64,000 bases of DNA from Flavobacterium endoglycinae (GCF_017352115.1 NZ_CP071448.1:3818001-3882000), one strand, 5' to 3'. Positions 25,167 through 34,322 are shown, counted from the first letter of the stretch. Made by a program: numbers and translations. Notes: generated by a model from the letters alone, not told the origin.

Positions 25167-25642
25167 TGTGGTATTTGAAATTCATATTAATTATTGTATT
25201 TGCTTTTGTTTTGTATCAGGATTTTAAAAGTAGAATGGTCTATTGGTTTCTATATCCAATAATCGGAATTTTAGCTTTTAAAATACAAATTGACGTTCTG
25301 CCGCTATCAATCGCTCTACTTAATTTTGTTTTCAACTTATTATTTATAGGATTTCTTTTAGGAGTAAGCTTACTATATACAAAATTTAAGAAGCTGGACT
25401 TTAAAAACACAATCGGAATTGGCGATGTGTTGTTTTTTATTTTTATAGCAACTTCATTTTCAATAGTTTCATTTTGGGTACTATTTGTTTTTTCACTGAT
25501 TTTTTCATTGACATTACATTTGATATTAACTCACAAAAAAGAACCAACAACTGTGCCTTTAGCAGGTTATATGTCTCTTTTCTTTGGTGTCGTTTATGCA
25601 GCTTCTTTTGGCTTTAGCGATACTTTTTTATATGCCTATTAA
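25166..25642 (+). CDS. Prepilin peptidase, A24 family, peptidase-only form
   Basis: 158 residues, all membrane segments. The two catalytic aspartates are in LYQDFKSRMV (near residue 19) and in the GIGDVLFF motif (near residue 88), as in GspO/PilD. The N-terminal methyltransferase domain and its cysteine motifs are absent, so it can cleave prepilin leaders but probably does not methylate the new N-terminus. It sits between the major pseudopilin and the ATPase, so it is a dedicated peptidase. It presumably accepts the Ser(-1) sites seen in all pseudopilins of this locus. Confidence 0.85.
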   Translation: MWYLKFILIIVFAFVLYQDFKSRMVYWFLYPIIGILAFKIQIDVLPLSIALLNFVFNLLFIGFLLGVSLLYTKFKKLDFKNTIGIGDVLFFIFIATSFSIVSFWVLFVFSLIFSLTLHLILTHKKEPTTVPLAGYMSLFFGVVYAASFGFSDTFLYAY

Positions 25643-25643
25643 G

Positions 25644-27044
25644 ATGAATAGTTTCGATATTCCAATAGAATTTCAACAGCTTGTAAAATCAGAACAGGCC
25701 TATTACTACCGAATAATTCCAGTAGGGAAAAATCAGCAGACTGTTATTTTGAAAACAGATGCTTCGGATATTGCTTCCCTTCAAAATGAATTAAGTATTT
25801 TACTAAGTTTTCAAGTTGAACTAGAAACTGATTCCACAGAAAATATAAATCGCTATTTAAGTACTAATTACAGAAAAACAGCCAATAATGTTTCTGAGAT
25901 TCATTACACTGCTGATTTTCTCGAGAAAATTGTATTAAATGCCAAAGAAATAGGAAGCAGTGATATTCATTTTGAGCCTTATGAAAAAAATGCAAGAGTG
26001 CGTTTTCGTTTAGATGGAAAACTAAAAGAACAATTTCATATTTCAGTAGAAGAATATCCAATCATTGTAAATAAAATTAAAATCAGGGCTCAGCTTGACA
26101 TTTCTGAGAAAAGATTGCCTCAAGATGGTCGTATTACAATGGTAACCGATTATCAAGATTTTGATGTCCGTGTTTCTGTTCTGCCAACATTACATGGTGA
26201 AAAAGTAGTACTTCGTATTTTAAGTAAAGATACCAGCCATATCGATATTAATTCTTTGGGTTTTACAGAGAAAGAATTAGCAGCTTACCTTGAAAACATA
26301 AAACGTCCAAATGGAATTGTTCTTATTTCAGGTCCTACAGGATCAGGAAAAACTACAACTTTATATGCGACACTAAAGAATTTGAATGTTCCGAATACCA
26401 ATATTTTAACTGTTGAAGATCCTATCGAATATACTTTGGAAGGAATTAATCAGGTTCAATTAAAAGAAAACATCGGACTTGATTTTGCTGCAACACTACG
26501 AACTTTTTTGAGACAAGATCCAGATATTATCATGGTAGGGGAGATTCGTGATGTTAATACAGCCAATATGGCAATTCGTGCGGCATTAACAGGACACTTA
26601 GTATTGTCTACTATTCATACCAATTCAGCTTGGGCTACGGTTTCTAGGCTAATTGATATGGGAGTTCCTGCATTTTTAATTGCAAGCACACTCAATATGA
26701 GCGTCGCTCAACGTTTAGTTCGAAAATTATGCAATTCTTGTAAAACCGAACAGACTATTTCAAAAGAAATTTTTCCAAGCGGATTTGAAATTCCAGATTA
26801 TTTGACGTCTCATTATACAGCAGTTGGATGCGAACAGTGTTATCATACGGGTTATTCAGGAAGAAAAGCAATCTATGAAATTCTGCCAATAGGATCTGAA
26901 TTATCAAATTTAATCAAAAATAATCAGCTGGATATTAATGAATATCTGGATGAAAAAGACATTTTTACATTAAAACGTAACGCCTTGTTATTAATTAAAG
27001 AAGGCATTACTTCGGTTGATGAAGTTTTTTCATTACTCTTGTAA
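25644..27044 (+). CDS. gspE: Secretion/pilus assembly ATPase GspE
   Basis: 467 residues from the ATG at 25644, one base after the peptidase stop. The longer frame from 25584 lies inside the peptidase gene and is rejected. Walker A GPTGSGKTT (230-238), Asp box region (TVEDPIEYTLEGINQVQ), Walker B IIMVGEIRD (Glu300), His box (LVLSTIHTNSAW), and a zinc-binding tetracysteine at Cys363/366 and Cys396/399 (LCNSCK, CEQCYHTGYSGR). The N-terminal N1E domain is short. It powers pseudopilus assembly from the cytoplasm via GspF and the GspL-like protein. Confidence 0.95.
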   Translation: MNSFDIPIEFQQLVKSEQAYYYRIIPVGKNQQTVILKTDASDIASLQNELSILLSFQVELETDSTENINRYLSTNYRKTANNVSEIHYTADFLEKIVLNAKEIGSSDIHFEPYEKNARVRFRLDGKLKEQFHISVEEYPIIVNKIKIRAQLDISEKRLPQDGRITMVTDYQDFDVRVSVLPTLHGEKVVLRILSKDTSHIDINSLGFTEKELAAYLENIKRPNGIVLISGPTGSGKTTTLYATLKNLNVPNTNILTVEDPIEYTLEGINQVQLKENIGLDFAATLRTFLRQDPDIIMVGEIRDVNTANMAIRAALTGHLVLSTIHTNSAWATVSRLIDMGVPAFLIASTLNMSVAQRLVRKLCNSCKTEQTISKEIFPSGFEIPDYLTSHYTAVGCEQCYHTGYSGRKAIYEILPIGSELSNLIKNNQLDINEYLDEKDIFTLKRNALLLIKEGITSVDEVFSLLL

Positions 27045-27082
27045 ATTAAAATATATAAAATTCTACAATACAATATAGTTTC

Positions 27083-29287
27083 ATGAAAAGAATAATTACG
27101 CTGTTATTAATACTAATTTTTCAGTTTTCGTTTTCTCAGGAAAATCGGATTTTACAGCTAAAAAATAATATTGAATCCATTTCTGTCGATGCGCCTGGTT
27201 TAAACGAGAAAGTAAATGTGAATATTAAAGAAGCCTCCTTGTCTAGTTTTTTACTAGCCGTATCTCAGGTTCATAAACTTAATTTTAGTGTTGCCGGCAA
27301 TTTAAACCAGATCAATATTGTAAATAATTTTTCAAATGTAACGGTAGGAGATCTGCTTATTTTTTTATGTAAAGAATACGATCTTACAATTGATTTTACA
27401 GGAAACATTTTGTCTATCAAAAAATATGAGAAGCCTGTTGAAATTCAAAAAGTAAAAGATATAGAGGTATCCTATGATTATGCTAATGATTTGCTTTCAT
27501 TGAATTTAAAAGATGATAAGCTTTATGATGTGTTTAGAAAAATAATGGATGTAAGCGGAAAAAATCTTGTTTTTGCTCCAGGTTTGGAAAATCAATTATT
27601 AACGGCTTATATTAAAAATGTACCTTTTGATGCAGCTTTAAATAAATTGGCTTTTGCTAATAATTTGACAGTTACTAAATCAAGAGATAATTTCTATATT
27701 TTCGATAAACTTGAAGGTAATTTTTCAGTTGAAGGAAACTCAGATCCTAATGGAGCTATTAGACAAAACAGACCAATGCGTCCGAGAAGATCTAATTTTT
27801 TCTTTACAGTTGTTGATGCGGATAAAAAACTTTTGAATGTTGATTTTGAAAACACGCCCATTTCAAGTATTGTATATGATATCGGTAATGAATTAGATAT
27901 CGATATGTTTATCTCAAGTCCGTTGGAGAATGCAGGTAATGGAACTGTAAAAGCAAAAAACATAACTTTTGATGAACTTTTGGCAAAACTGTTTGAGATT
28001 AAGGCCGATGGTACCAATATTCCTCAAAATAATAATCAGCAGCAGTATAATAACAATTCTGCTCAATCTTTCTCAGCTGGAGGAGGAGGTTATACTTTTA
28101 AGAAAAGCGGAGCACTTTATTATTTTGGTACCAAGGATCAGTTAGTAGTCAGAAATATAAAATCTATTGCATTGATGCATCGTTCAATAGAACTTTTAAG
28201 CGATCCAGCAAAAGAAGGAAGAAGTGCAGGAAGATTAAATAATACGAATAGTTATTCAAATTATAGTTCTTACGACAGCAGTAACAGATATAATTCTAAT
28301 TCCAGTTCAAATTACTCAAATCAAAGTAATGGCTTTGGGAATAATGGCAATAATAGCAGCAATTACTCATCATCGTCGAGTTCAAGCAGTGCCCCATCAG
28401 AATCTATTCTTACTATAATTCCAGACGAGATAAAGAAAGATCTTGATATAAAAATAGATAAAGAGCTAAACAGTTTTTTAGTAAACGGTCCAGCAGCAAA
28501 TATTGAACGTTTTGAATCTTTTATCAAATATATTGATAAAGCAGTTCCTGTTATTTTAATCGAAGTAATGCTTTTAGAAGTTAATCGCAGTGCTACTGTA
28601 GAAACAGGAATTCAAGCAGGAATTGGAGACAAACCTGTAACCACTTCGGGTACAGTTTTTCCTAATGCAGATATTAAATTAGGAGCATCAACGATTAATA
28701 AAATTATCGACGGTTTCAGTGGATTCGGGTCTTTAAATATTGGACAAGTAGTGCCTAACTTCTATCTAAGCCTGAAAGCAATGGAAACAAATGGCAATTT
28801 AAAGGTACGTTCGTCCCCAAGATTATCAACTTTAAACGGGCACAAAGCTTATCTATCTATTGGTGAAACTACTTACTATGTAGTTACCAATCAAAATTAC
28901 TACGGATCACAAATTCCGCAAGCTTCTGAAGTTAAAAATTACCAGCCAATTGATGCTGAATTATCAGTAAGCATTATGCCTTTAGTTTCTGGTAACGGAC
29001 AAATTACTATGGATATTAAAGTAATACAATCAAGTTTTAATGGACAAAAAGTAGATAAAGATGCACCTCCAGGAATTAATTCAAGAGAGTTTACATCAAT
29101 TATCAGAGTTAAAGATCAGGATGTAATTGTTTTAGGCGGATTAGAAGAATCTATAAAAAATGATTCTGGAACCGGTGTGCCATTATTATCAAGAATTCCA
29201 ATTATAAAATGGCTTTTTAGTTCTCGAAAAAGAGAAGATTCAAAGAAAAAATTAAGTGTATTAATCAAACCTACTGTTATTTACTAA
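27083..29287 (+). CDS. gspD: Secretin GspD (outer-membrane channel)
   Basis: 734 residues with a signal peptide (MKRIITLLLILIFQFSFSQ). Three periplasmic N-domain-like units follow (about 35-110, 130-213 and 245-312), each with the 'V...L..L.......Y' secretin-N pattern. A Ser/Asn-rich low-complexity linker (about 380-440) leads to the secretin domain (445-734) with VPLLSRIPIIKWLFS and LSVLIKPTVI at the end. It forms the multimeric outer-membrane pore. The Ser/Asn linker is unusually long. No C-terminal pilotin-binding S-domain is seen after the secretin domain. Confidence 0.94.
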   Translation: MKRIITLLLILIFQFSFSQENRILQLKNNIESISVDAPGLNEKVNVNIKEASLSSFLLAVSQVHKLNFSVAGNLNQINIVNNFSNVTVGDLLIFLCKEYDLTIDFTGNILSIKKYEKPVEIQKVKDIEVSYDYANDLLSLNLKDDKLYDVFRKIMDVSGKNLVFAPGLENQLLTAYIKNVPFDAALNKLAFANNLTVTKSRDNFYIFDKLEGNFSVEGNSDPNGAIRQNRPMRPRRSNFFFTVVDADKKLLNVDFENTPISSIVYDIGNELDIDMFISSPLENAGNGTVKAKNITFDELLAKLFEIKADGTNIPQNNNQQQYNNNSAQSFSAGGGGYTFKKSGALYYFGTKDQLVVRNIKSIALMHRSIELLSDPAKEGRSAGRLNNTNSYSNYSSYDSSNRYNSNSSSNYSNQSNGFGNNGNNSSNYSSSSSSSSAPSESILTIIPDEIKKDLDIKIDKELNSFLVNGPAANIERFESFIKYIDKAVPVILIEVMLLEVNRSATVETGIQAGIGDKPVTTSGTVFPNADIKLGASTINKIIDGFSGFGSLNIGQVVPNFYLSLKAMETNGNLKVRSSPRLSTLNGHKAYLSIGETTYYVVTNQNYYGSQIPQASEVKNYQPIDAELSVSIMPLVSGNGQITMDIKVIQSSFNGQKVDKDAPPGINSREFTSIIRVKDQDVIVLGGLEESIKNDSGTGVPLLSRIPIIKWLFSSRKREDSKKKLSVLIKPTVIY

Positions 29288-30480
29288 TGGCTGGATTATC
29301 CTTAAATAACTTTTTACTTGGGAAACAATACATTGCTGTTGAGCACTTCACTTTAAATAATGAAGATAAGGTTGCTTTGCTTTTAGTTGAAAAGAAAAAA
29401 GAAGGTCTGGTAATTAGTAAAAAAGACAGAGTTAGTTATACTGATAAAATAGCCGATAAATGGGATATCAAACTTCCTTTTTTTCTCATTATAAATTCAA
29501 ATCAAGTCATTCAGAAAGAAGTTTCAGGAATTGATGTTTCTGATGAAAAACTTTTGCATAAATCATTTCCTAATACCAATTGGGATGAGTTTTACTACGA
29601 AATCTGGCGCTTAAAAACAAAATCGGTTATTGCAATTGCAAGAAAATCGTATATTAATACATTACTTGAAAATTATCAAAACCAGAAAATTACAATAGCG
29701 GGAATCAGTCTTGGAGTTTGTTCGATTGCTGATATAATCGAATATTCAGATCAAAATGAGTTTTATACGAATCATCAGCTTATTTCAAGAAATGAAAACC
29801 AGATAATTTCTCAGAATTCTTTAGAAACGGCTATTCCTTATACGATCAATGATCTCCAAATTGAGAATAGACAATTACTTGCTTTTTCGGGTATTTTGCG
29901 ATTAATCGTAAATAACACAGCCAATACCGGTTCGATTTTATCGTATAGTGAAGAATTATATAACGAGTATAATCAGAAGACTTTTTTTAATAAAGGCTTA
30001 AAAATAATGGTCGGAATTGTATTGGGAATATTAGTGCTCAATTTCATATTCTTTTCGCATTATTATAAATTGGCTCAAGAATCATCTGAAATTCTTTTGG
30101 TAAATAAATCCTCTAGTGAAGATGTCAGCAAAATCAAACAAAGGATAATTATAAAAGAAGAAAAAGTAAAAGGAATCGATGGAAGAATGACTTCCAGAAG
30201 CTCATTAATTATCAACGAAATTGCAAGTAGAGTTCCATCTTCAATACTATTAACAGAATTAGTATTTAATCCACTTGAGAAAAAAATAAAAGCGGAAGAG
30301 CCTATCTTAACAAAAGATAAAATGATTGCAATTTCGGGAACTACAATTGCAAATCAAGATTTTACAAAATGGGTCGAAGATATTGAAACATTAAAATGGG
30401 TTGATAAAGTATTGATTACGCATTTTGGAAAAAATGAAGATAACGAAACGACCTTTTCAATTAACGTAACCTTAAAGTAA
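29287..30480 (+). CDS. GspL / PilM-PilN-like inner-membrane assembly protein
   Basis: 397 residues. A cytoplasmic N-terminal part of about 235 residues resembles an actin-fold PilM/GspL cytoplasmic domain in size but not clearly in motif. One membrane segment follows (IMVGIVLGILVLNFIFF, about 240-258), then a periplasmic PilN-like part with a coiled segment (KIKQRIIIKEEKVKG) and a ferredoxin-like domain (AISGTTIANQDFTKWVEDIE). The start shares one base with the secretin stop (TAATG). In type II systems this protein recruits GspE to the membrane. Assigned mainly from architecture and position. Confidence 0.75.
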   Translation: MAGLSLNNFLLGKQYIAVEHFTLNNEDKVALLLVEKKKEGLVISKKDRVSYTDKIADKWDIKLPFFLIINSNQVIQKEVSGIDVSDEKLLHKSFPNTNWDEFYYEIWRLKTKSVIAIARKSYINTLLENYQNQKITIAGISLGVCSIADIIEYSDQNEFYTNHQLISRNENQIISQNSLETAIPYTINDLQIENRQLLAFSGILRLIVNNTANTGSILSYSEELYNEYNQKTFFNKGLKIMVGIVLGILVLNFIFFSHYYKLAQESSEILLVNKSSSEDVSKIKQRIIIKEEKVKGIDGRMTSRSSLIINEIASRVPSSILLTELVFNPLEKKIKAEEPILTKDKMIAISGTTIANQDFTKWVEDIETLKWVDKVLITHFGKNEDNETTFSINVTLK

Positions 30481-31002
30481 ATGAATCTCAACAAAAAAAA
30501 TAAACTACTCATTGCTGGTTTCTGCTTAGTGCTTTATATCTGTTATTCATTTGCAATTTCAAATACATTGCAATATTACTCTGAATACAAAAACAAACAA
30601 CAGGAGATAGCTGCGGATAGTGATATGCCAAAATTGGTTGCGCAGTTGATCCAGAAAGAAAAGCAACTTGATCAAGTATTATCAAGTTACGATGTAAACA
30701 TGTCAGATTCGTTTCAAAATGATTTGTTAAAGCAGCTGACTTCTTACAGTGATAGTTACCATTTAAAAATTACAGATTTTAAAGAACCTCATATTATTTC
30801 TCAAAAAGGATTTACTACCACAAGTTATGCATTTTCTCTTGAAGGATCTTTTAACGGCTGTCTGGCTGTGTTGAACAAAGTAGAAAATAATCCAATGCTC
30901 GGGAACATTAAGCACATAAATTTTATAAAAAAAAGAAATTATAAAACCAATACAGATCAATTGTTTGTGGAGGTAATAATTCAGAAAAATAAAGGAGTTT
31001 AA
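30481..31002 (+). CDS. GspM / PilO-like inner-membrane protein
   Basis: 173 residues. A short cytoplasmic start, one membrane segment (LLIAGFCLVLYICYSFAIS), a coiled segment (MPKLVAQLIQKEKQLDQVL), and a small periplasmic ferredoxin-like domain (FSLEGSFNGCLAVLNKVEN) as in PilO/GspM. It starts directly after the stop of the GspL/PilN-like gene. That pair normally forms a heterodimer on the periplasmic side. Assignment from size, topology and order. Confidence 0.75.
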   Translation: MNLNKKNKLLIAGFCLVLYICYSFAISNTLQYYSEYKNKQQEIAADSDMPKLVAQLIQKEKQLDQVLSSYDVNMSDSFQNDLLKQLTSYSDSYHLKITDFKEPHIISQKGFTTTSYAFSLEGSFNGCLAVLNKVENNPMLGNIKHINFIKKRNYKTNTDQLFVEVIIQKNKGV

Positions 31003-31033
31003 TACAAGCTTTTTATTAAAACAAAAATAAATT

Positions 31034-32302
31034 ATGAAGAAGATTTTTTTATTTGCTGCTTTAGTGGCACAAATGAGTTTTGCTCAAAATACATTTCCGA
31101 CTACAGGTAATGTTGGTGTTGGAACAATAACACCAGCTTCAAAGTTAGATGTAGTTGGAACAATAACAAGTTATGAACCAACTGCACTTAGTGCTACAAT
31201 TAATTCGTTTCAACTTATTAATAGTGTAGCTGGAAATGTTGGAGATAATACTATTAGAAATAAAATATGGACTTTAAGAGATGGCACTTTAAATAATTGG
31301 TTTAATGCAAGACTTCATGACGGTATTTCTATAGACAATTCTTTTCAAACTCCAAATTTGGATACTAAAACATGGTGGGAAAGAGACCCTAAAGATAATA
31401 TTCAATCATGGGGAAATGATGCTGTTACTTATTTAACGATTAATCAAGGTAATGTCGGTATAGGAACAACTACTCCAACAGCTAAATTAGATGTAAATTC
31501 AACAGCTCTTGCAGCAACTTTTAAATCGACAACAAATTCAGTTCCTGTAACTATACATAATACAGGAACTACAGTTGCATCAATTGGTTTTAAAGGATCA
31601 ACTTCTCTTACGGAGTATAATGTAAGAGTAGGAGCAGATGGTAGCGATTTTATCGCATATACATCTAATGTTGAAAGAATGCGAATCAATTCAAATGGTA
31701 ATGTTGGAATTGGCTCAATAAATCCTTTAAATACATTTGAAGTAAAAGTAGCAACAGGTACAGGAACATCAAGTGTAGATGGTATTTCAGTACATGATGG
31801 AGCCACATATCGATTAGGAATTAATATTGGTGTAAATACAGCAGGTGAATATTCTTTTTTACAAGGAATTAAAGGAGGTATTGGTCAAAGGAACATTATA
31901 TTAAACCCTACTGGAGGAAGTGTTGGAATTGGTACTCTTACAACTGGAACGCATAAGCTAGCAGTAGAAGGATCAATTGGAGCAAGAGAAATAAAAGTTA
32001 TGGCTACAGGCTGGTCAGATTTTGTGTTTAAAAAAGAATACAATTTACCAACTTTGGAACAAGTTGAAAAACATATTGCTGAAAAAGGACATTTAGAAAA
32101 TATTCCAAGTGAAGAAGAAGTTCTGAAAAACGGAATTAATCTTGGAGAAATGAATGCTAAACTTTTACAGAAAATTGAAGAATTGACTTTATATATGATT
32201 GAAATGAAGAAAGAAAATGAAAAAGTAAAAAATGAAAACTTTTTGTTGAAAAAGAGTCAGATCGGATTAGAAAAAAGAATTTTAAAACTTGAAAATAAAT
32301 AA
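31034..32302 (+). CDS. Secreted fibre-like protein (paralogue 5 of six, multi-repeat shaft)
   Basis: 422 residues. Signal peptide (MKKIFLFAALVAQMSFAQ). Four VGIGT-type repeats (near residues 25, 138, 225 and 297) spread along a shaft, unlike the single repeat in paralogues 1-4, so this is the longest fibre. The end carries DFVFKKEYNLPTLEQVEKHI and NGINLGEMNAKLLQKIEE followed by a long coiled coil. It follows the GspM-like gene by 31 bases with no terminator, which places it in the secretion operon. Confidence 0.74.
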   Translation: MKKIFLFAALVAQMSFAQNTFPTTGNVGVGTITPASKLDVVGTITSYEPTALSATINSFQLINSVAGNVGDNTIRNKIWTLRDGTLNNWFNARLHDGISIDNSFQTPNLDTKTWWERDPKDNIQSWGNDAVTYLTINQGNVGIGTTTPTAKLDVNSTALAATFKSTTNSVPVTIHNTGTTVASIGFKGSTSLTEYNVRVGADGSDFIAYTSNVERMRINSNGNVGIGSINPLNTFEVKVATGTGTSSVDGISVHDGATYRLGINIGVNTAGEYSFLQGIKGGIGQRNIILNPTGGSVGIGTLTTGTHKLAVEGSIGAREIKVMATGWSDFVFKKEYNLPTLEQVEKHIAEKGHLENIPSEEEVLKNGINLGEMNAKLLQKIEELTLYMIEMKKENEKVKNENFLLKKSQIGLEKRILKLENK

Positions 32303-32305
32303 ACT

Positions 32306-33241
32306 ATGAAAAGAATAATCGTTTTAATTTTAAGTTGTGTTTCGCAGATAAGTTTTGCTCAAAATACATTTCCATTTCCTGCTACTGGTCCAGTCGGTAT
32401 AGGTACATCAACCCCTAATAGCTTATTAGCATTGGATGTAAATGGAAAAGCAGCTGTTAAATCTTTGTTTTATGTTAATGATATAATGGGAGGAAATGGA
32501 GGTGACATTAGAATGGGACCAAATACCGGAGCAAATGCTTCTACCCTCTTTTTTGTTGGAGGTGTTAATCCAATAGAAATTATGAGAGTTCACTATAATG
32601 GTAATGTTGGAATAGGAACATCTAGCCCAACTCAAAAATTAGATGTAAATGGTAACGGATCTTTTAAAGGAGGTCTTATTTCTGATCTTTCAGGAGCTAT
32701 TGGAGGATATGTTAAGATTATTAATTCATCGAAAACAGGTGCAGGAGCAGCAAGAGACTGGACTATATTTAATATGTCTGGAAATTATGGAAATAGTTTG
32801 CAATTTTGGGCGTATGATGAGTTGGCATGTGCCGGAGGAATGTGCGGTAGTCGATTTACAATAATGGACAATGGGAATGTTGGCATTGGTATAACAAATC
32901 CTAACAACAAACTAGATGTAAATGGAACGATTCATTCTAAAGAAGTAAAAGTAGACATGACAGGCTGGTCAGATTTTGTGTTTAAAAAAGAATACAATTT
33001 GCCAACGTTGGAACAAGTTGAAAAACATATTGCTGAAAAAGGACATTTAGAAAATATTCCAAGTGAAGAAGAAGTTCTGAAAGATGGAATTAATCTTGGA
33101 GAAATTAATGCTAAACTTTTACAGAAAATTGAAGAATTAACCTTATACGCTATTGAACAGCAAAAAAAATCAGATATGCTAATGGAAGTTGTGAAGCAGC
33201 AAAGTAAAAGATTAGAAGCTCTTGAAAAAGAAAAAAAATAA
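32306..33241 (+). CDS. Secreted fibre-like protein (paralogue 6 of six)
   Basis: 311 residues. Signal peptide (MKRIIVLILSCVSQISFAQ) and then NTFPFPATGPVGIGTS, close to the opening of paralogue 5. Three VGIGT repeats, a cysteine pair in the head (ELACAGGMCGSRF), and the same C-terminal module as paralogue 5. The DNA coding for that module is almost identical between the two genes. The start is 3 bases after the preceding stop. It is the last gene of the plus arm before a terminator. Confidence 0.74.
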   Translation: MKRIIVLILSCVSQISFAQNTFPFPATGPVGIGTSTPNSLLALDVNGKAAVKSLFYVNDIMGGNGGDIRMGPNTGANASTLFFVGGVNPIEIMRVHYNGNVGIGTSSPTQKLDVNGNGSFKGGLISDLSGAIGGYVKIINSSKTGAGAARDWTIFNMSGNYGNSLQFWAYDELACAGGMCGSRFTIMDNGNVGIGITNPNNKLDVNGTIHSKEVKVDMTGWSDFVFKKEYNLPTLEQVEKHIAEKGHLENIPSEEEVLKDGINLGEINAKLLQKIEELTLYAIEQQKKSDMLMEVVKQQSKRLEALEKEKK

Positions 33242-33251
33242 TCCCAAAATG

Positions 33252-33284
33252 AATAATCCCGGTTGTTAAACAATCGGGATTATT
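33252..33284. terminator. Bidirectional terminator
   Basis: Stem AATAATCCCG / CGGGATTATT with a 13-base loop. It lies between the last fibre gene and the convergent NUDIX-type regulator gene. Confidence 0.85.
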
Positions 33285-33306
33285 TATTTATATCTGAATG
33301 TAAATT

Positions 33307-34053
33307 CTACCAATTACCCTTCAATCCTTCTTTTAAAGCACTATTGTATTTCTCTACATCAAAACTATACAAATCTGGAGCTTTATGAGCGCCTCCTTTT
33401 CTGGATTCTTCCAGTTTGGTCAGAATATCATAACGGAGAATTTTTCTGTAAAAATTACCGCGATTTAACCTCTTCCCCAAAATACCTTCATATAATTTTT
33501 GAAGTTCTGGCATTGTAAATTTTTCTGGCAGTAAATTATAACCAATAGGATGATTATTTAACTGTTCACGAAGTGTAGTAAGTGCTTTGTCAAAAATTTT
33601 TCGGTGGTCCATCATGAACTCAGGAAGATTTTCGATCGAATGCCATTGAACGGCACTCGAATATTCATCCAGTACAAGTTTTACCTGAGAATGCTCGGCT
33701 AATGCGTAATAACCAATCGAAATAAAACGCTGTTTGTTCCAAATAGTGTCATGATATTGCTCAAAAGCTTTTTCAGAACGATTTAGATTTCCAAAAGTAT
33801 AAAACTGCTGCAGATAAATATTTTCAGTTCCGGTTCTGTCTTTTAAAATACGGACTGCTGCATCATCGACATTTTCGGTCTTTTTTACATAACCGCCCGG
33901 AAGTCCCCAAAGATCTTGATCTCGCATTTTAAGAATAAGAACCTGAAGTGAATTTTCATAAAAACTAAAAATAACACAGTCAATGGAAAGCGTCGGAATA
34001 TATTTTTCCCACGATTCGGCTGACTGTTTTTCGAGTAATTCTTTAAAATCCAT
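33307..34053 (-). CDS. NUDIX-fold transcriptional regulator (NrtR/AraR-like)
   Basis: 248 residues from the ATG at 34053 (MDFKELLEKQ). The upstream ATG at 34140 is rejected because a good promoter lies between. The N-terminal NUDIX fold (LQVLILKMRDQDLWGLPGGYV) has a Nudix box whose catalytic REUXEE segment reads RILKDR, so the metal-binding glutamates are lost. The C-terminal part (FTMPELQKLYEGILGKRLNRGNFYRKIL) is the winged helix of NrtR-type regulators. Such proteins sense a nucleotide or sugar and bind palindromic operators. It is divergent from the GH3 beta-glucosidase gene, with a 21-bp palindrome between them. Confidence 0.88.
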   Translation of the reverse strand: MDFKELLEKQSAESWEKYIPTLSIDCVIFSFYENSLQVLILKMRDQDLWGLPGGYVKKTENVDDAAVRILKDRTGTENIYLQQFYTFGNLNRSEKAFEQYHDTIWNKQRFISIGYYALAEHSQVKLVLDEYSSAVQWHSIENLPEFMMDHRKIFDKALTTLREQLNNHPIGYNLLPEKFTMPELQKLYEGILGKRLNRGNFYRKILRYDILTKLEESRKGGAHKAPDLYSFDVEKYNSALKEGLKGNW

Positions 34054-34070
34054 GAAAATAGAATGAAATC

Positions 34071-34102
34071 CAAATTTAATTCTTTTCATAGTTACAAGCC
34101 AA
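34071..34102 (-). promoter_or_regulatory. Promoter of the NUDIX-type regulator
   Basis: Read on the minus strand: TTG (34102-34100), 21 bases, TAAATTTG (34078-34071). A full match to TTG-N(17-23)-TAnnTTTG. The -7 element ends 18 bases before the ATG at 34053, which supports that start. Confidence 0.7.
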
Positions 34103-34242
34103 ATGGTTTGATTTTTTTCTGGCATGAATCGCAAAAACATAGTTCGAGTGTTTCCGTTTTGTTGGTTTTTTATACTTGATTTTCAATATGCTATGTAAAA
34201 AATAACATGATTTATTTGCTGATATGAAAAATAGTATTTAAT

Positions 34243-34263
34243 ATTGCTTCATTATGAAGCAAT
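34243..34263. promoter_or_regulatory. Perfect 21-bp palindrome, candidate operator of the NUDIX-type regulator
   Basis: ATTGCTTCAT-T-ATGAAGCAAT, with both 10-base arms matching exactly. Its TTG (34244-34246) is 21 bases upstream of TATTTTAG (34268-34275), a one-mismatch -7 element for the glucosidase gene. The palindrome would therefore cover the -33 element, consistent with repression. Confidence 0.65.
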
Positions 34264-34322
34264 GAAATATTTTAGAATAATCATAATTTCATTGTTTATC
34301 CAGACTTTAAACTATCTAATTT

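Noticed and set aside
33307..34140. Upstream ATG at 34140 for the NUDIX-type regulator
   Set aside because: A full-consensus promoter at 34071-34102 lies downstream of that ATG, and the family's N-terminus fits the ATG at 34053.
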